Virus record (IMG/VR): IMGVR_UViG_3300030331_006288
Coordinates: 1 to 29,081 of that record
Length of the DNA: 29,081 nt
Strand: one strand, 5' to 3'
Source of the DNA: a virus
Positions 10,017 through 17,208 of the stretch are shown here, piece after piece (the first letter of the stretch is position 1; every line of letters begins with the position of its first letter). A program made the translations under genes and the position numbers. A model generated the notes under the pieces. It did no database searches. It saw only the letters and a list, made by a program, of their open reading frames with translations, and was not told the origin of the DNA.

Positions 10017-10358
10017 TTATTTCCAAAAAATCTGAATTAATATAATCAAGCAAGCCAAAAACAAGCATGTCATTGTTTTCGCTGTAAAAACACTCTCCTT
10101 AAGTAGTAGATACGTCAAGAGGGCAAAGACAACATTCGAAACACCAAAACCAATTAGTTTCGAAGCCCAGAGTTCATTAGTTTCAGCAACGATGTGTTTA
10201 ATCGCGTACCAAAAACATATACCCATCGGAACAGCGAATATTAAATTCGATAGTATTGGCTTGTTCTCCCACCACCTCCAAACAAACTGAGAGTTAAATT
10301 GGAACCATGCCAATATGTTACCTATGAGAAAAAATAAAATGCCTAGTGTTACGTTCAT
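10017..10358 (-). CDS. four-helix integral membrane protein (113 aa)
   Basis: Hydrophobic segments lie at about residues 4-20, 35-54, 66-85 and 92-111. A Phe-Val-Trp-Arg-Trp-Trp-Glu stretch lies between helices 1 and 2. Size and four helices recall small multidrug resistance/EamA half-transporters, and the LLLKESVFTAKTMTCLFLAC end resembles their helix 4 region. The conserved N-terminal Glu of SMR transporters is not seen, so this is only a topology match. It lies 12 nt from the cupin gene. Confidence 0.72.
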   Translation of the reverse strand: MNVTLGILFFLIGNILAWFQFNSQFVWRWWENKPILSNLIFAVPMGICFWYAIKHIVAETNELWASKLIGFGVSNVVFALLTYLLLKESVFTAKTMTCLFLACLIILIQIFWK

Positions 10359-10360
10359 AA

Positions 10361-10705
10361 TTAGTGGAAATAAGTTGAAATGTTCATCGAGGACAGGTCT
10401 AAAGTCATATAATATCTGGCTAGAACTAGAGTTTCTAGCAACATCATGTCCTTGCTGGAAAAGATAATTTGGTCTTCCTTGTCCTCACCAAGCCCAATCT
10501 CTCCGTTTCTCAAAGCAAAATCTAAGATTTGTATAATTTTTGAATTAATCGAAAAACATTCGCACAGAGGAACAGTTCTCCTGTCTTTATCTTTATCAGC
10601 AAGACTTTCTAAGATTAGTTCACGCGAGATTACAACCTGCTCTTCTGATTCGTAAATAAGCTGTAACATTGCATCGACTGTCAGGGAGTATGTCTTATCC
10701 TTCAT
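10361..10705 (-). CDS. unknown 114-aa protein
   Basis: ATG at 10705 overlaps the glutaredoxin stop by 11 nt. Mostly helical: MKDKTYSLTVDAMLQLIYES, KDRRTVPLCECFSINSKIIQ, then MMLLETLVLARYYMTLDLSS. No motif recognised, no membrane helix. The neighbour relation to glutaredoxin may be only operonic. Confidence 0.78.
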   Translation of the reverse strand: MKDKTYSLTVDAMLQLIYESEEQVVISRELILESLADKDKDRRTVPLCECFSINSKIIQILDFALRNGEIGLGEDKEDQIIFSSKDMMLLETLVLARYYMTLDLSSMNISTYFH

Positions 10706-10943
10706 CTTGCTCTAAGTGTTTAATTAAATCGTTGCAACCACCGATAAACTGGATAATGTTACCCTCTCTTTGAAAGATCATTGGAACCGTTTTCCATTCG
10801 TAAGCGTCTTTTATCTCTTTTAAAACTGTTTTTTGACTGTCATCAAAACAAACGCTTTTATATTCTAGCCCTCTATTTTCTAACTCATCAGCTGCCTTTT
10901 CACAAAAAGGGCACTGGTCTGTACCAAAAACAATATAGCTCAT
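10695..10943 (-). CDS. glutaredoxin (82 aa)
   Basis: A thioredoxin-fold dithiol reductase. Active site CPFC at residues 11-14, the cis-Pro loop TVPMIF near 52-57 and the GGCNDL glutathione-site turn near 68-73 are all present. Length is typical of Grx/NrdH proteins. NrdH-type proteins donate electrons to ribonucleotide reductase. Class II reductase is encoded in the same window, so it could recycle that enzyme, though thioredoxin is the usual partner (inference). Confidence 0.93.
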   Translation of the reverse strand: MSYIVFGTDQCPFCEKAADELENRGLEYKSVCFDDSQKTVLKEIKDAYEWKTVPMIFQREGNIIQFIGGCNDLIKHLEQDEG

Positions 10944-10944
10944 T

Positions 10945-11235
10945 TTACTTTCCTAACTTCTTGCTGATCACATCAGTGTCGCCGACAACACAAACCGTCA
11001 AGCAAGTGTTAGACCCTGTGTTCATGCTAACTTTTGTGAAGCGTGTTTTTTTTATTAAATCTTGAATCAGGGGCTTCTCTTTGTGTTTTGCGTCCAAACT
11101 TTCATCGGCGCGCAACATTACAACATGCTTAGGATTAACATAGATCTCTCTTAAGCTAAATGTCACTTCATTCTTTGCATCTACTCCGTGGCCAATATGG
11201 GACACATATGATATTATTTCTGTTAACTTAACCAA
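10945..11235 (-). CDS. unknown 96-aa protein
   Basis: GTG start at 11235 overlaps the upstream stop by 8 nt. Two strand-rich halves: EVTFSLREIYVNPKHVVMLR and RFTKVSMNTGSNTCLTVCVV. The FSLREIYVNPKHVVML segment is reminiscent of small FlbD-like beta proteins, but the match is too loose to name. Function unknown. Confidence 0.76.
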   Translation of the reverse strand: MVKLTEIISYVSHIGHGVDAKNEVTFSLREIYVNPKHVVMLRADESLDAKHKEKPLIQDLIKKTRFTKVSMNTGSNTCLTVCVVGDTDVISKKLGK

Positions 11236-11440
11236 TTTTATTTACCTCGTTTTTTTTAACGTGCCACACTTCGGAATCATATAGCACACTATAATATTCA
11301 CTACTTTCGTTAATCACCAAGAGACTTACTGGACGGTCAACTTTATAAAACCTCTTGACAGACTTTTTTTCACCAAATCTTAATAGCGTTGTCTGCTCTG
11401 GAACATGCACTAAGTCTCCCTTATTGGCTGGACTTAACAT
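11228..11440 (-). CDS. small SH3-like protein (70 aa)
   Basis: ATG at 11440 overlaps the upstream gene by 20 nt. MLSPANKGDLVHVPEQTTLL starts like the KVGD proteins (K-G-D-L-V), followed by SVKRFYKV, SLLVINESSEYYSVLYDSEV and WHVKKNEV. It fits a small barrel but lacks the array junction and the LEVIS end. Possibly a distant relative of the family at the left of the window. Confidence 0.72.
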   Translation of the reverse strand: MLSPANKGDLVHVPEQTTLLRFGEKKSVKRFYKVDRPVSLLVINESSEYYSVLYDSEVWHVKKNEVNKIG

Positions 11441-11777
11441 GCTCGCTCGTTGCTTGTTGTAGTTGACCTATTTGCTGCTGTAACGCGCTCATATCTACTT
11501 GCTGCTGTTTGTCGTCAGCCTGTGAAAGCTGACTTGCATAAGCAGCAATGAGGCTCATTGTGTTATTAAACTTAGAATCTAGATCATATAAGCTTTTTCT
11601 AATTAAGTCTAATTGTTGGTGAGTGTGCACTGGGCTTTTTTGCAGTGCGCCTTCGCTTTTAATTTTTGAAAGTTCAGTAAAGACTTCACTGATTTGCTCG
11701 TAGGCTTCGTTAAAAAACTCCTCTGACTTATCTAAAGATTCTTCCAGAGGAATTGTATATGTAACTTGTACTCTCAT
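11421..11777 (-). CDS. unknown coiled-coil protein (118 aa)
   Basis: ATG at 11777. MRVQVTYTIPLEESLDKSEE opens with one strand. Nearly all the rest is helix with heptads (FFNEAYEQISEVFTELSKIK, LDLIRKSLYDLDSKFNNTM), then a Gln-rich helix (QQQVDMSALQQQIGQLQQA). It lies directly after groEL (2 nt between genes). A chaperonin-associated role is only positional. Confidence 0.76.
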   Translation of the reverse strand: MRVQVTYTIPLEESLDKSEEFFNEAYEQISEVFTELSKIKSEGALQKSPVHTHQQLDLIRKSLYDLDSKFNNTMSLIAAYASQLSQADDKQQQVDMSALQQQIGQLQQATSEHVKSSQ

Positions 11778-11779
11778 GT

Positions 11780-13345
11780 CTATTTCTCCACTATTGCATG
11801 TCCGGTAGTAATAAGGGTAGATATCGCACTAACAGCATTTTTAAGAGCTGTGATAGTGACTTTTGATGGATCAATAATACCCTCATCAAACATATTTGTT
11901 AACTCATTATTTGCAAAATCCCACCCGTATTCTTCTTCTTCTTGTAGGATTTTGTCAATGATGATGTCTGCGCTAAGATTGGCGTTGCAAGCCATCTGTC
12001 TTAAGGGCGCTGCTAGCGACTTCTTTACTATCTCTGCGCCGTATTCTTGTTCTTTGCTGTCAACTTGAACATCGACACTACTTAGCCTAGCTAAAGTTGC
12101 GCCTCCGCCCGGTACGATGCCGCTGTCCAGTGCAGAGTGCACAGCTTCTAGGGCGTCTTCTATCCTGTGCTTTTTCTCCAACATTTCGACTTCTGTTGAG
12201 CCACCAACGTTGATAACAACAACTCCGCTAATTAGCCTGGTAATTCTGTCTTGTATAAGCTCGCACTCTCGCATATCTTCGGTTTGTTTTATCTCTTCTT
12301 TGAGAGACTCAATTCGCTTGTCGACCATCTCGACGTCACCTAGGCCGCCAACAATAATTGTGCTGTTTTTTAACACTTCAATTTTTTTGCACTCTCCAAA
12401 GTCCACCAGCTTAACTTGAGCCATTTTCTTACCAGACTCCCTAGTAAAGAAAGTTGCGCCAGTTGAAACACAAAGATCTTTCATTATGCTTCTGCGCTCA
12501 TTTCCATAGCCCGGTGCTTTTACAGCGGCAACTTTCATGGTGCCTCTAGTTGCGTTCATGATCATCGCTGCCAAGGCCTGACCTTCGACCTCTTCTGCAA
12601 TAATGACCAATGGTCTTGCCTCGCGCGCGGCCAACTCCAACACAGGTAAAATCTCTGTCACATTGTCAATTTTATAATCAGTAACAAACAGCAGAGCATT
12701 GTCATACTCAATAGCATGCTTCTTTTCATTTGTGATAAAGGAGCTTGAAAAATAACCAGATTGAAAGCTGAAACCTTCAATCAAATCTAAGCTAGTATCC
12801 ATAGACTTAGCTTCTTCAATGGAGATTGAGCCATTATGGCCGGCCTTATCAACAGCCATGGAAATCATTTCACCTATTGAAACATCTCCGTTTGCGGAGA
12901 CGGTAGCAATATGCTTTATATCTTCTTCTGTCTCAACAGCCCTAGAAGCTGCTTTAACGCGCCTTACTACCTCGTCAGCGGCCTTGTCCATACCCCTCTT
13001 TAATTCAACGGGAGAAATGCCTGCAGCGATGTATTTTAAGGCGTTATTAAGCAATGCTTGAGCTAGCACCGTAGAGGTTGTTGTACCATCACCAGCAACA
13101 TTGTTTGTCTCTGATGCAACTTGCTTAACTACTTGTGCGCCAATATTCTCAAAAGGATCATCTAAGTCAACAAAGTTGGCAACGGTAACACCGTCTTTTG
13201 TAATTACTGGATTTGAACCTTTCTTGTGAAGAACAACGTTTCTTCCTCTTGGTCCTAAAGTTGATGCCACATTGTTGGCGAGAATATTAACGCCGTTGAC
13301 GATTTTCTTTTGTAAATCTTCGCCTTCACTATATTGTTTAGACAC
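11780..13345 (-). CDS. groEL: GroEL chaperonin, phage type (521 aa)
   Basis: ATP-dependent protein-folding ring subunit. VASTLGPRGRNVVL, ITKDGVTVA (catalytic Asp51, E. coli Asp52) and VAGDGTTTSTVL (Asp86) form the ATP site. GSTEVEMLEKKHRIEDALEA holds the E. coli Asp398 equivalent and DSGIVPGGGA follows. Of two in-frame GTGs, 13345 is preferred because 13351 is part of the AGAGAGG ribosome site. It ends HAIVEK with no Gly-Gly-Met tail, so it is slightly shorter than bacterial GroEL (about 548). No groES is adjacent; a GroES-like gene is about 14 kb upstream. Confidence 0.97.
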   Translation of the reverse strand: MSKQYSEGEDLQKKIVNGVNILANNVASTLGPRGRNVVLHKKGSNPVITKDGVTVANFVDLDDPFENIGAQVVKQVASETNNVAGDGTTTSTVLAQALLNNALKYIAAGISPVELKRGMDKAADEVVRRVKAASRAVETEEDIKHIATVSANGDVSIGEMISMAVDKAGHNGSISIEEAKSMDTSLDLIEGFSFQSGYFSSSFITNEKKHAIEYDNALLFVTDYKIDNVTEILPVLELAAREARPLVIIAEEVEGQALAAMIMNATRGTMKVAAVKAPGYGNERRSIMKDLCVSTGATFFTRESGKKMAQVKLVDFGECKKIEVLKNSTIIVGGLGDVEMVDKRIESLKEEIKQTEDMRECELIQDRITRLISGVVVINVGGSTEVEMLEKKHRIEDALEAVHSALDSGIVPGGGATLARLSSVDVQVDSKEQEYGAEIVKKSLAAPLRQMACNANLSADIIIDKILQEEEEYGWDFANNELTNMFDEGIIDPSKVTITALKNAVSAISTLITTGHAIVEK

Positions 13346-13373
13346 ACACACCTCTCTCTTGTAAAGTAATCAC

Positions 13374-13403
13374 ATTATAATTTAAATCAAATAAAAGTTT
13401 AAA
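13374..13403 (-). promoter_or_regulatory. promoter-like sequence ahead of groEL
   Basis: Minus-strand TTTAAA (13398-13403), 18 nt, perfect TATAAT (13374-13379), about 29 nt upstream of the groEL start, in a 67-nt AT-rich gap. No CIRCE element is visible. Confidence 0.5.
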
Positions 13404-13412
13404 TTTTTTTAA

Positions 13413-14915
13413 CTACTCTTCAGCTCTTTGTCGAGTACCTTGCATCGAAGACATGCTTGAAACTGAAGACCTTGGCGCCCTCGTCCTTCTTTGTGGCTGA
13501 GCTTGTGGTTGAGGGCTTGCGGCGACTGATTCAGCCTCGCCTTCAATAATCTCATTAGCTTCTTTGCGAATAGTTTCTGCGTTTCTAATTGCAGACATGC
13601 CGGCCATCTTATCACTGGCAATAAAATACTTGTTAATATTAATAGAAAGATCGGAGACGGCATTGTAGAGGTCAACTAATCCAGCACCTAAGTCCTCTGC
13701 GTACTTATTGCCTAGTTGTAAAAGCTTTGGTGGATACAAGTCAAGCGCGCCTAGGTTATCTGATCTCCTGCGATAGTTTTCAGGGCTGATATGAAACTGT
13801 TGTTCGTTAATGTAGCCAGGGGTCTGTGACAAATACTGCCAGAAATCATTTCCGTCTTTCTTTGATAGTGCTTTGTCATACACTTCCTGACTTCCGTACA
13901 GCTTCTTTGCGTTGGCAGTGAGGCCACCTGCTGCCACCATCCTAAAGTCTTCTTTTTCGCCGCCCCACTGGTAGGCAACATATTTTTGTTCTGGGTCTAG
14001 TAAAGCGGGGGCCGGCTGGCCATCTGCAGTTGTGACCCGATTGACACGATTACTTTGCATCCACTTTTTTGTAAGTTGAAACTTCTCACCTGCCTTAGTT
14101 CTTCTGGGTTCCATTAGATCTCTAGGTGAAAACTCAACAGGCTTATAAACCTTTTCCCTTTTATAGACCTCGTGGCCAATATACTCTAGAAAGTTTTGCT
14201 GAGTAATTGTAAACTCGTTAAACAAGAGAGTGCCCTCGCCAGCTTTTGTTACTACCAAGTAAACAATATTATCTTGACGACCACTTGCGAAGTAGTCAAC
14301 TATATTTTTAAAACTACCTTTAAGGTCTGTGCCTGGACTCAGAACCTTCAGACTGTATGGTACGATCTCGTCTTCTGGTTGGTCTTTCCTCTGAATAGCT
14401 AAGGTTACGTCTTCAATCGGCAAAGAGCCAGGGGCAGCGCCAACTTGCTCTGGATCTGCAATCTGCAACCCTGAAAACAGGCCGGCCAAAAAAGCTTCAA
14501 AAAGAAAACCAGCGGTCGACGCATTGTACTCCTCAATAATATTTGAGAAAATCTCAACGAACATAAGGTTGGACAAAATGTCTGGCACTGGTAAGTTCTG
14601 TTGATAACTAAGAAAGCTATTAACGCTTGATATCTTCTCTGAAACTGTGCCTCCTTTAACTCGGCTCATGAGCGTTTCTAGAATTTCTCTATCTTCATTG
14701 TTCTTCTCTCCCCATCTTTCTGTAATCTTGATTTTAGGAAAACGAATCACACGCTCCTCAGCTTCTTTAATTAAGCGCTTGAGATTATTGCTTTTGTTTA
14801 AAAAAGGCGCTACGCTGTCAATCTGCTCTGATATCAACTCCAGTAAATCCTGAAGTGGCTTTTCTGAATAGAATCTCTCTACAACCTCGTTAATTTTATC
14901 TTCTTTTAATAGCAT
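13413..14915 (-). CDS. large unknown phage protein (500 aa), possibly structural
   Basis: The N-terminus MLLKEDKINEVVERFYSEKP resembles the starts of two other proteins here. The central part has STAGFLFEAFLAGLFSGLQI, IEDVTLA and VPYSLKVLSPGTDLKGSFKN. The Glu...Asp...S-L-K spacing loosely recalls PD-(D/E)XK nucleases but lacks the acidic residue of the (D/E)xK pair. The last 50 residues are disordered, Pro/Gln/Arg/Ser-rich (ASPQPQAQPQRRTRAPRSS). Cysteine is absent. Placement beside a ClpP-like protease and an acidic scaffold-like protein would suit a head component, but that is inference. Confidence 0.85.
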   Translation of the reverse strand: MLLKEDKINEVVERFYSEKPLQDLLELISEQIDSVAPFLNKSNNLKRLIKEAEERVIRFPKIKITERWGEKNNEDREILETLMSRVKGGTVSEKISSVNSFLSYQQNLPVPDILSNLMFVEIFSNIIEEYNASTAGFLFEAFLAGLFSGLQIADPEQVGAAPGSLPIEDVTLAIQRKDQPEDEIVPYSLKVLSPGTDLKGSFKNIVDYFASGRQDNIVYLVVTKAGEGTLLFNEFTITQQNFLEYIGHEVYKREKVYKPVEFSPRDLMEPRRTKAGEKFQLTKKWMQSNRVNRVTTADGQPAPALLDPEQKYVAYQWGGEKEDFRMVAAGGLTANAKKLYGSQEVYDKALSKKDGNDFWQYLSQTPGYINEQQFHISPENYRRRSDNLGALDLYPPKLLQLGNKYAEDLGAGLVDLYNAVSDLSININKYFIASDKMAGMSAIRNAETIRKEANEIIEGEAESVAASPQPQAQPQRRTRAPRSSVSSMSSMQGTRQRAEE

Positions 14916-14930
14916 ACAATAAATAGTCCC

Positions 14931-15599
14931 CTAGAATACAATATCCGCAATTCCCAATTCGATTGCCTTTTCAGCATCTAGATAAACATTAGTTTGTCTA
15001 TCCATGAGTTTTTTAATATACTTTTCAGTCATGTCTGTTTCCGCAGCTAAGGCTTTAATATAAAGCTTTTGAGTTAACTTTGCTTCTTCAAATTCATTTT
15101 CTAGGTTTTGAAGGTGACCCTGTTGGCCTGAAACAACGCCGTGAATCATAACTCTACAATTTCTACCGATCCTTCGCTCTCCCTTTGTACCTGCCGCTAG
15201 CAGCAGGACGCCGGCTGACATAACCTTGCCTAGGCCATATGTATTAATTGGGGTTTCTTCTCTAATCATTCGCATGGTGTCGTAAACAGAAAACATTTCT
15301 GTTGCTTGGCCGCCATGAGTTGAAATATAAAAATCAATCGGACGTATAATCTCAACTAATTCTGAGTCTGGATCTTCTGGATCCGCATTGACTAAATCGC
15401 GAGTCTTGTCTAAGTGCAGCAAGCCAAATACAGCCTCAGAACAAGACTCTTCATTGATATCGCCATATATCGCCATGCCTCGTAGACTTTGAGAAGACAT
15501 AGATTGCGCTAGCTTATTGAAAAGAGCATTAACGTCCTCTTCTTTTCCTTCCTCTTCTTTTTTCTTCTTGTCGCTTTTGTCTTTTTTTGTTGCAAACAT
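14931..15599 (-). CDS. ClpP-like serine protease, family S14 (222 aa)
   Basis: The nucleophile is Ser128 in GLGKVMSAGVLLLAAGTKG. The general base is His153 in CRVMIHGVVSGQQG. The substrate strand STHGGQATEMFSVYD aligns with the ClpP segment S-P-G-G. In the usual alignment with E. coli ClpP (DRFLSAPEA) the acid position falls on Asn204 (TNVYLDAEKA), so the triad may be altered. The N-terminus (1-25) is strongly charged, and an acidic insert at about 63-87 (DKTRDLVNADPEDPDSELVE) is not typical. It could be a host ClpX/A-associated peptidase or a head-maturation protease; S14 proteases do both. Start at 15599 has GAGG 7 nt upstream. Confidence 0.92.
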   Translation of the reverse strand: MFATKKDKSDKKKKEEEGKEEDVNALFNKLAQSMSSQSLRGMAIYGDINEESCSEAVFGLLHLDKTRDLVNADPEDPDSELVEIIRPIDFYISTHGGQATEMFSVYDTMRMIREETPINTYGLGKVMSAGVLLLAAGTKGERRIGRNCRVMIHGVVSGQQGHLQNLENEFEEAKLTQKLYIKALAAETDMTEKYIKKLMDRQTNVYLDAEKAIELGIADIVF

Positions 15600-15609
15600 T
15601 TTAACCTCG

Positions 15610-15978
15610 CTATTTTCTAATAATTTGCTCTGCGCTTCGCCAGTCGTTGAAGCCTAGGGCCGCCCTGTACTTAGGGGGGCAGGTAAAGATTAATTTTCTA
15701 ATTGATAGGCTCTTCCACTCATCTAGAATTATCTCATCCATATTTTCAATCGCCGCTAGCTCGTCTTTGCTTAAGCCGCTATCTTTTAATTTTGCGTGCT
15801 TATATCTCTGCGCTGACTTTATGCCATCATGAGTTGTTTTCAATCCAACAAAAGACCAACGTGCTGCTTCTTTAACTATAGGAACAGATTTTGCTACGCC
15901 AAACACTCTTGACAAAAAAGAGTGTGAAAGTGCACCGACAACAAACCAAAAAAACATGTCCCAAAAGTTATTTTCCAA
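15610..15978 (-). CDS. unknown protein with N-terminal membrane helix (122 aa)
   Basis: TTG at 15978 with GGAG 6 nt upstream is preferred over an in-frame TTG at 15990 that abuts the hairpin. MENNFWDMFFWFVVGALSHS gives one membrane helix, followed by a helical soluble part (IVKEAARWSFVGLKTTHDGI, KDELAAIENMDEIILDEWKS) and a FNDWRSAEQIIRK end. Not recognised. It is the last gene before clpP-like in the transcript. Confidence 0.78.
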   Translation of the reverse strand: MENNFWDMFFWFVVGALSHSFLSRVFGVAKSVPIVKEAARWSFVGLKTTHDGIKSAQRYKHAKLKDSGLSKDELAAIENMDEIILDEWKSLSIRKLIFTCPPKYRAALGFNDWRSAEQIIRK

Positions 15979-15994
15979 CTTGAACTCCAATAAA

Positions 15995-16022
15995 AAAGGC
16001 GACAGATTTCTCTGTCGCCTTT
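15995..16022 (-). terminator. intrinsic terminator after the acidic protein gene
   Basis: A 12-bp perfect stem (AAAGGCGACAGA / TCTGTCGCCTTT) with a 4-nt GAAA loop on the minus strand, followed by TTTA. It lies 17 nt after the stop of the acidic protein gene. Being A/T-flanked on both sides, it could also stop plus-strand transcripts. Confidence 0.82.
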
Positions 16023-16039
16023 AAAAACCTAACATTAAT

Positions 16040-16588
16040 TTATTTCTTCCTACTTTCTAAAATTCTTTTCGCCACTCGGCGAGCAACCTCGTTTACAAAC
16101 TCCTCATTTTCAGAGAGAGCGTCCTCTTCTAATTCAATCTCTGCCTCGTCTAAAGCGGAAGTGACTTCATCAATCTCCTCCTCTTCAAGGCTTTCCTCGT
16201 CCATGGGGTCAGGATCATCGCCCTTCATGTCCATGGGCTCTGCGTCATCTGCGTCCTTTTCCATGGACACAGGGGGAGCGCCAGGAACAGCGTCTAGAGC
16301 ATCAATAACAGCCGCTACAACAGCTTCAGTTGCCTTGGCGACAGCGGGGTCTACATCATCACCAGCATCAGCGTCGCCCATGTCAGGAGCATCGTCCATG
16401 TCAGGAGCAGCGTCCATATCCGGATCGGCATCCATCTCTTCGCCCATACCTTCTTCATCGCGATTACCGTACATCGCCTCTTCAACTTCCTCTTCCTCTA
16501 GCCGATCTAGGAAGCTCTCTGAGAGAGTGCCGATATTGGCAAACTTCATCATGCGTCGCACATCTGATTCTTTAAGTAGCTTTTTCAT
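16040..16588 (-). CDS. highly acidic repeat protein, scaffold- or core-like (182 aa)
   Basis: MKKLLKESDVRRMMKFANIG and SESFLDRLEEEE form a basic amphipathic start. Residues 45-80 are imperfect Asp-Met-Asp-Ala-Ala-Pro repeats (DADPDMDAAPDMDDAPDMGD). An Ala-rich helix AKATEAVVAAVIDALDA follows, then a second acidic tract and a basic helix at the end (FVNEVARRVAKRILESRKK). Aromatic residues and cysteine are nearly absent. Acidic centre with basic ends resembles phage prohead core/scaffold proteins or DNA mimics (inference). Start at 16588 has CGAGGAG upstream. A strong terminator follows. Confidence 0.85.
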   Translation of the reverse strand: MKKLLKESDVRRMMKFANIGTLSESFLDRLEEEEVEEAMYGNRDEEGMGEEMDADPDMDAAPDMDDAPDMGDADAGDDVDPAVAKATEAVVAAVIDALDAVPGAPPVSMEKDADDAEPMDMKGDDPDPMDEESLEEEEIDEVTSALDEAEIELEEDALSENEEFVNEVARRVAKRILESRKK

Positions 16589-16642
16589 GTTTTTTCTCCT
16601 CGTAAAGAAATAGCGTTGGTTTTTACACTATAAATAGTACCA

Positions 16643-16870
16643 TTATTTCTCAAATGAATTTTTAATTTTATTTAAAGCAACATCCTGTAATTGCTTTACT
16701 CTTACAAAACTCATGCCCATTCTATCAGCAACTTCTCTTAGGGTTAAATAGTCTTTTCCTTCGAGAGCTTCTTGTATGCAATTATACTCGTGTTCAGAGG
16801 ATATCCACAATCTACAATCTTCATTTGGGCAAGAGACACCTAGCCTTTTACAAGCCTCCAAGCATTTCAA
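16643..16870 (-). CDS. small sigma-region-4-like HTH protein with zinc-ribbon-like start (75 aa)
   Basis: Residues 36-70 (EALEGKDYLTLREVADRMGM, then SFVRVKQLQDVALNKI) match the order of sigma70 region 4: T-L-R-E-V-A-x-R-x-G-x-S, then a recognition helix with R-V-K-Q-L-x-x-x-A-L. The N-terminus has CKRLGVSCPNEDC and later C31, giving four to five cysteines that could bind zinc. Length covers only region 4, so it cannot be a full sigma factor. It may redirect RNA polymerase or bind DNA (inference). ATG at 16870 overlaps the upstream stop by 4 nt. Confidence 0.8.
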   Translation of the reverse strand: MKCLEACKRLGVSCPNEDCRLWISSEHEYNCIQEALEGKDYLTLREVADRMGMSFVRVKQLQDVALNKIKNSFEK

Positions 16871-17208
16871 CTTTCAGAATCTCCTTCTTCTAAAATATCA
16901 TATATACTTTCAATCTCCTCTTCGTTTAGAGCAAATTTATTTTGAATATCTAGGCGCTTATCATACATTTTTTCTACATAAGCTCTCTTAGCTTTTCCTT
17001 GGATGTTGTGTTTTTGTTTAAACGAATCAATATAAGAAACAATGTTAGCATCGCCTTCCAAGTATCCACTGATCATCATTCTAAAAAACTGAGATTGGTT
17101 GATTCCATCATACTGGCACCTGACCCTTAAAGCGGCCTGCCTGTGCTCGCTGTCGTAAAACATGAACTTTTTTCTGTTGGATACCTCCGGTATTGTGGGA
17201 TCGCTCAT
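16867..17208 (-). CDS. ribbon-helix-helix-like protein (113 aa)
   Basis: KKFMFYDSEHRQAALRVRCQ, then YDGINQSQFFRMMISGYLEG. One strand followed by two helices, with a Gly-Ile-x-x-Ser-x-Phe-Phe-Arg turn and first helix as in Arc/CopG-type proteins. The C-terminal half is a long charged helix (KAKRAYVEKMYDKRLDIQNK) with an acidic tail. ATG at 17208 overlaps the upstream gene by 4 nt. A DNA-binding regulator is the best reading; the target is unknown. Confidence 0.75.
   Translation of the reverse strand: MSDPTIPEVSNRKKFMFYDSEHRQAALRVRCQYDGINQSQFFRMMISGYLEGDANIVSYIDSFKQKHNIQGKAKRAYVEKMYDKRLDIQNKFALNEEEIESIYDILEEGDSES

Noticed and set aside
13413-14915. PD-(D/E)XK nuclease assignment for the 500-aa protein
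   Set aside because: Only a loose E...D...S-L-K spacing; the required acidic residue before x-K is missing, so I left it unknown.
16161-16613. 150-aa plus-strand Ser-rich frame opposite the acidic protein
   Set aside because: It is the complement of Asp/Glu/Ala codon repeats, giving a low-complexity Ser/Ala product. All other genes are on the minus strand.
16629-16636. TATAAATA on the plus strand, as in T4 late promoters
   Set aside because: It points to the plus strand, where there are no genes, and sits in a near-palindrome. No further copies were noticed in the correct direction.
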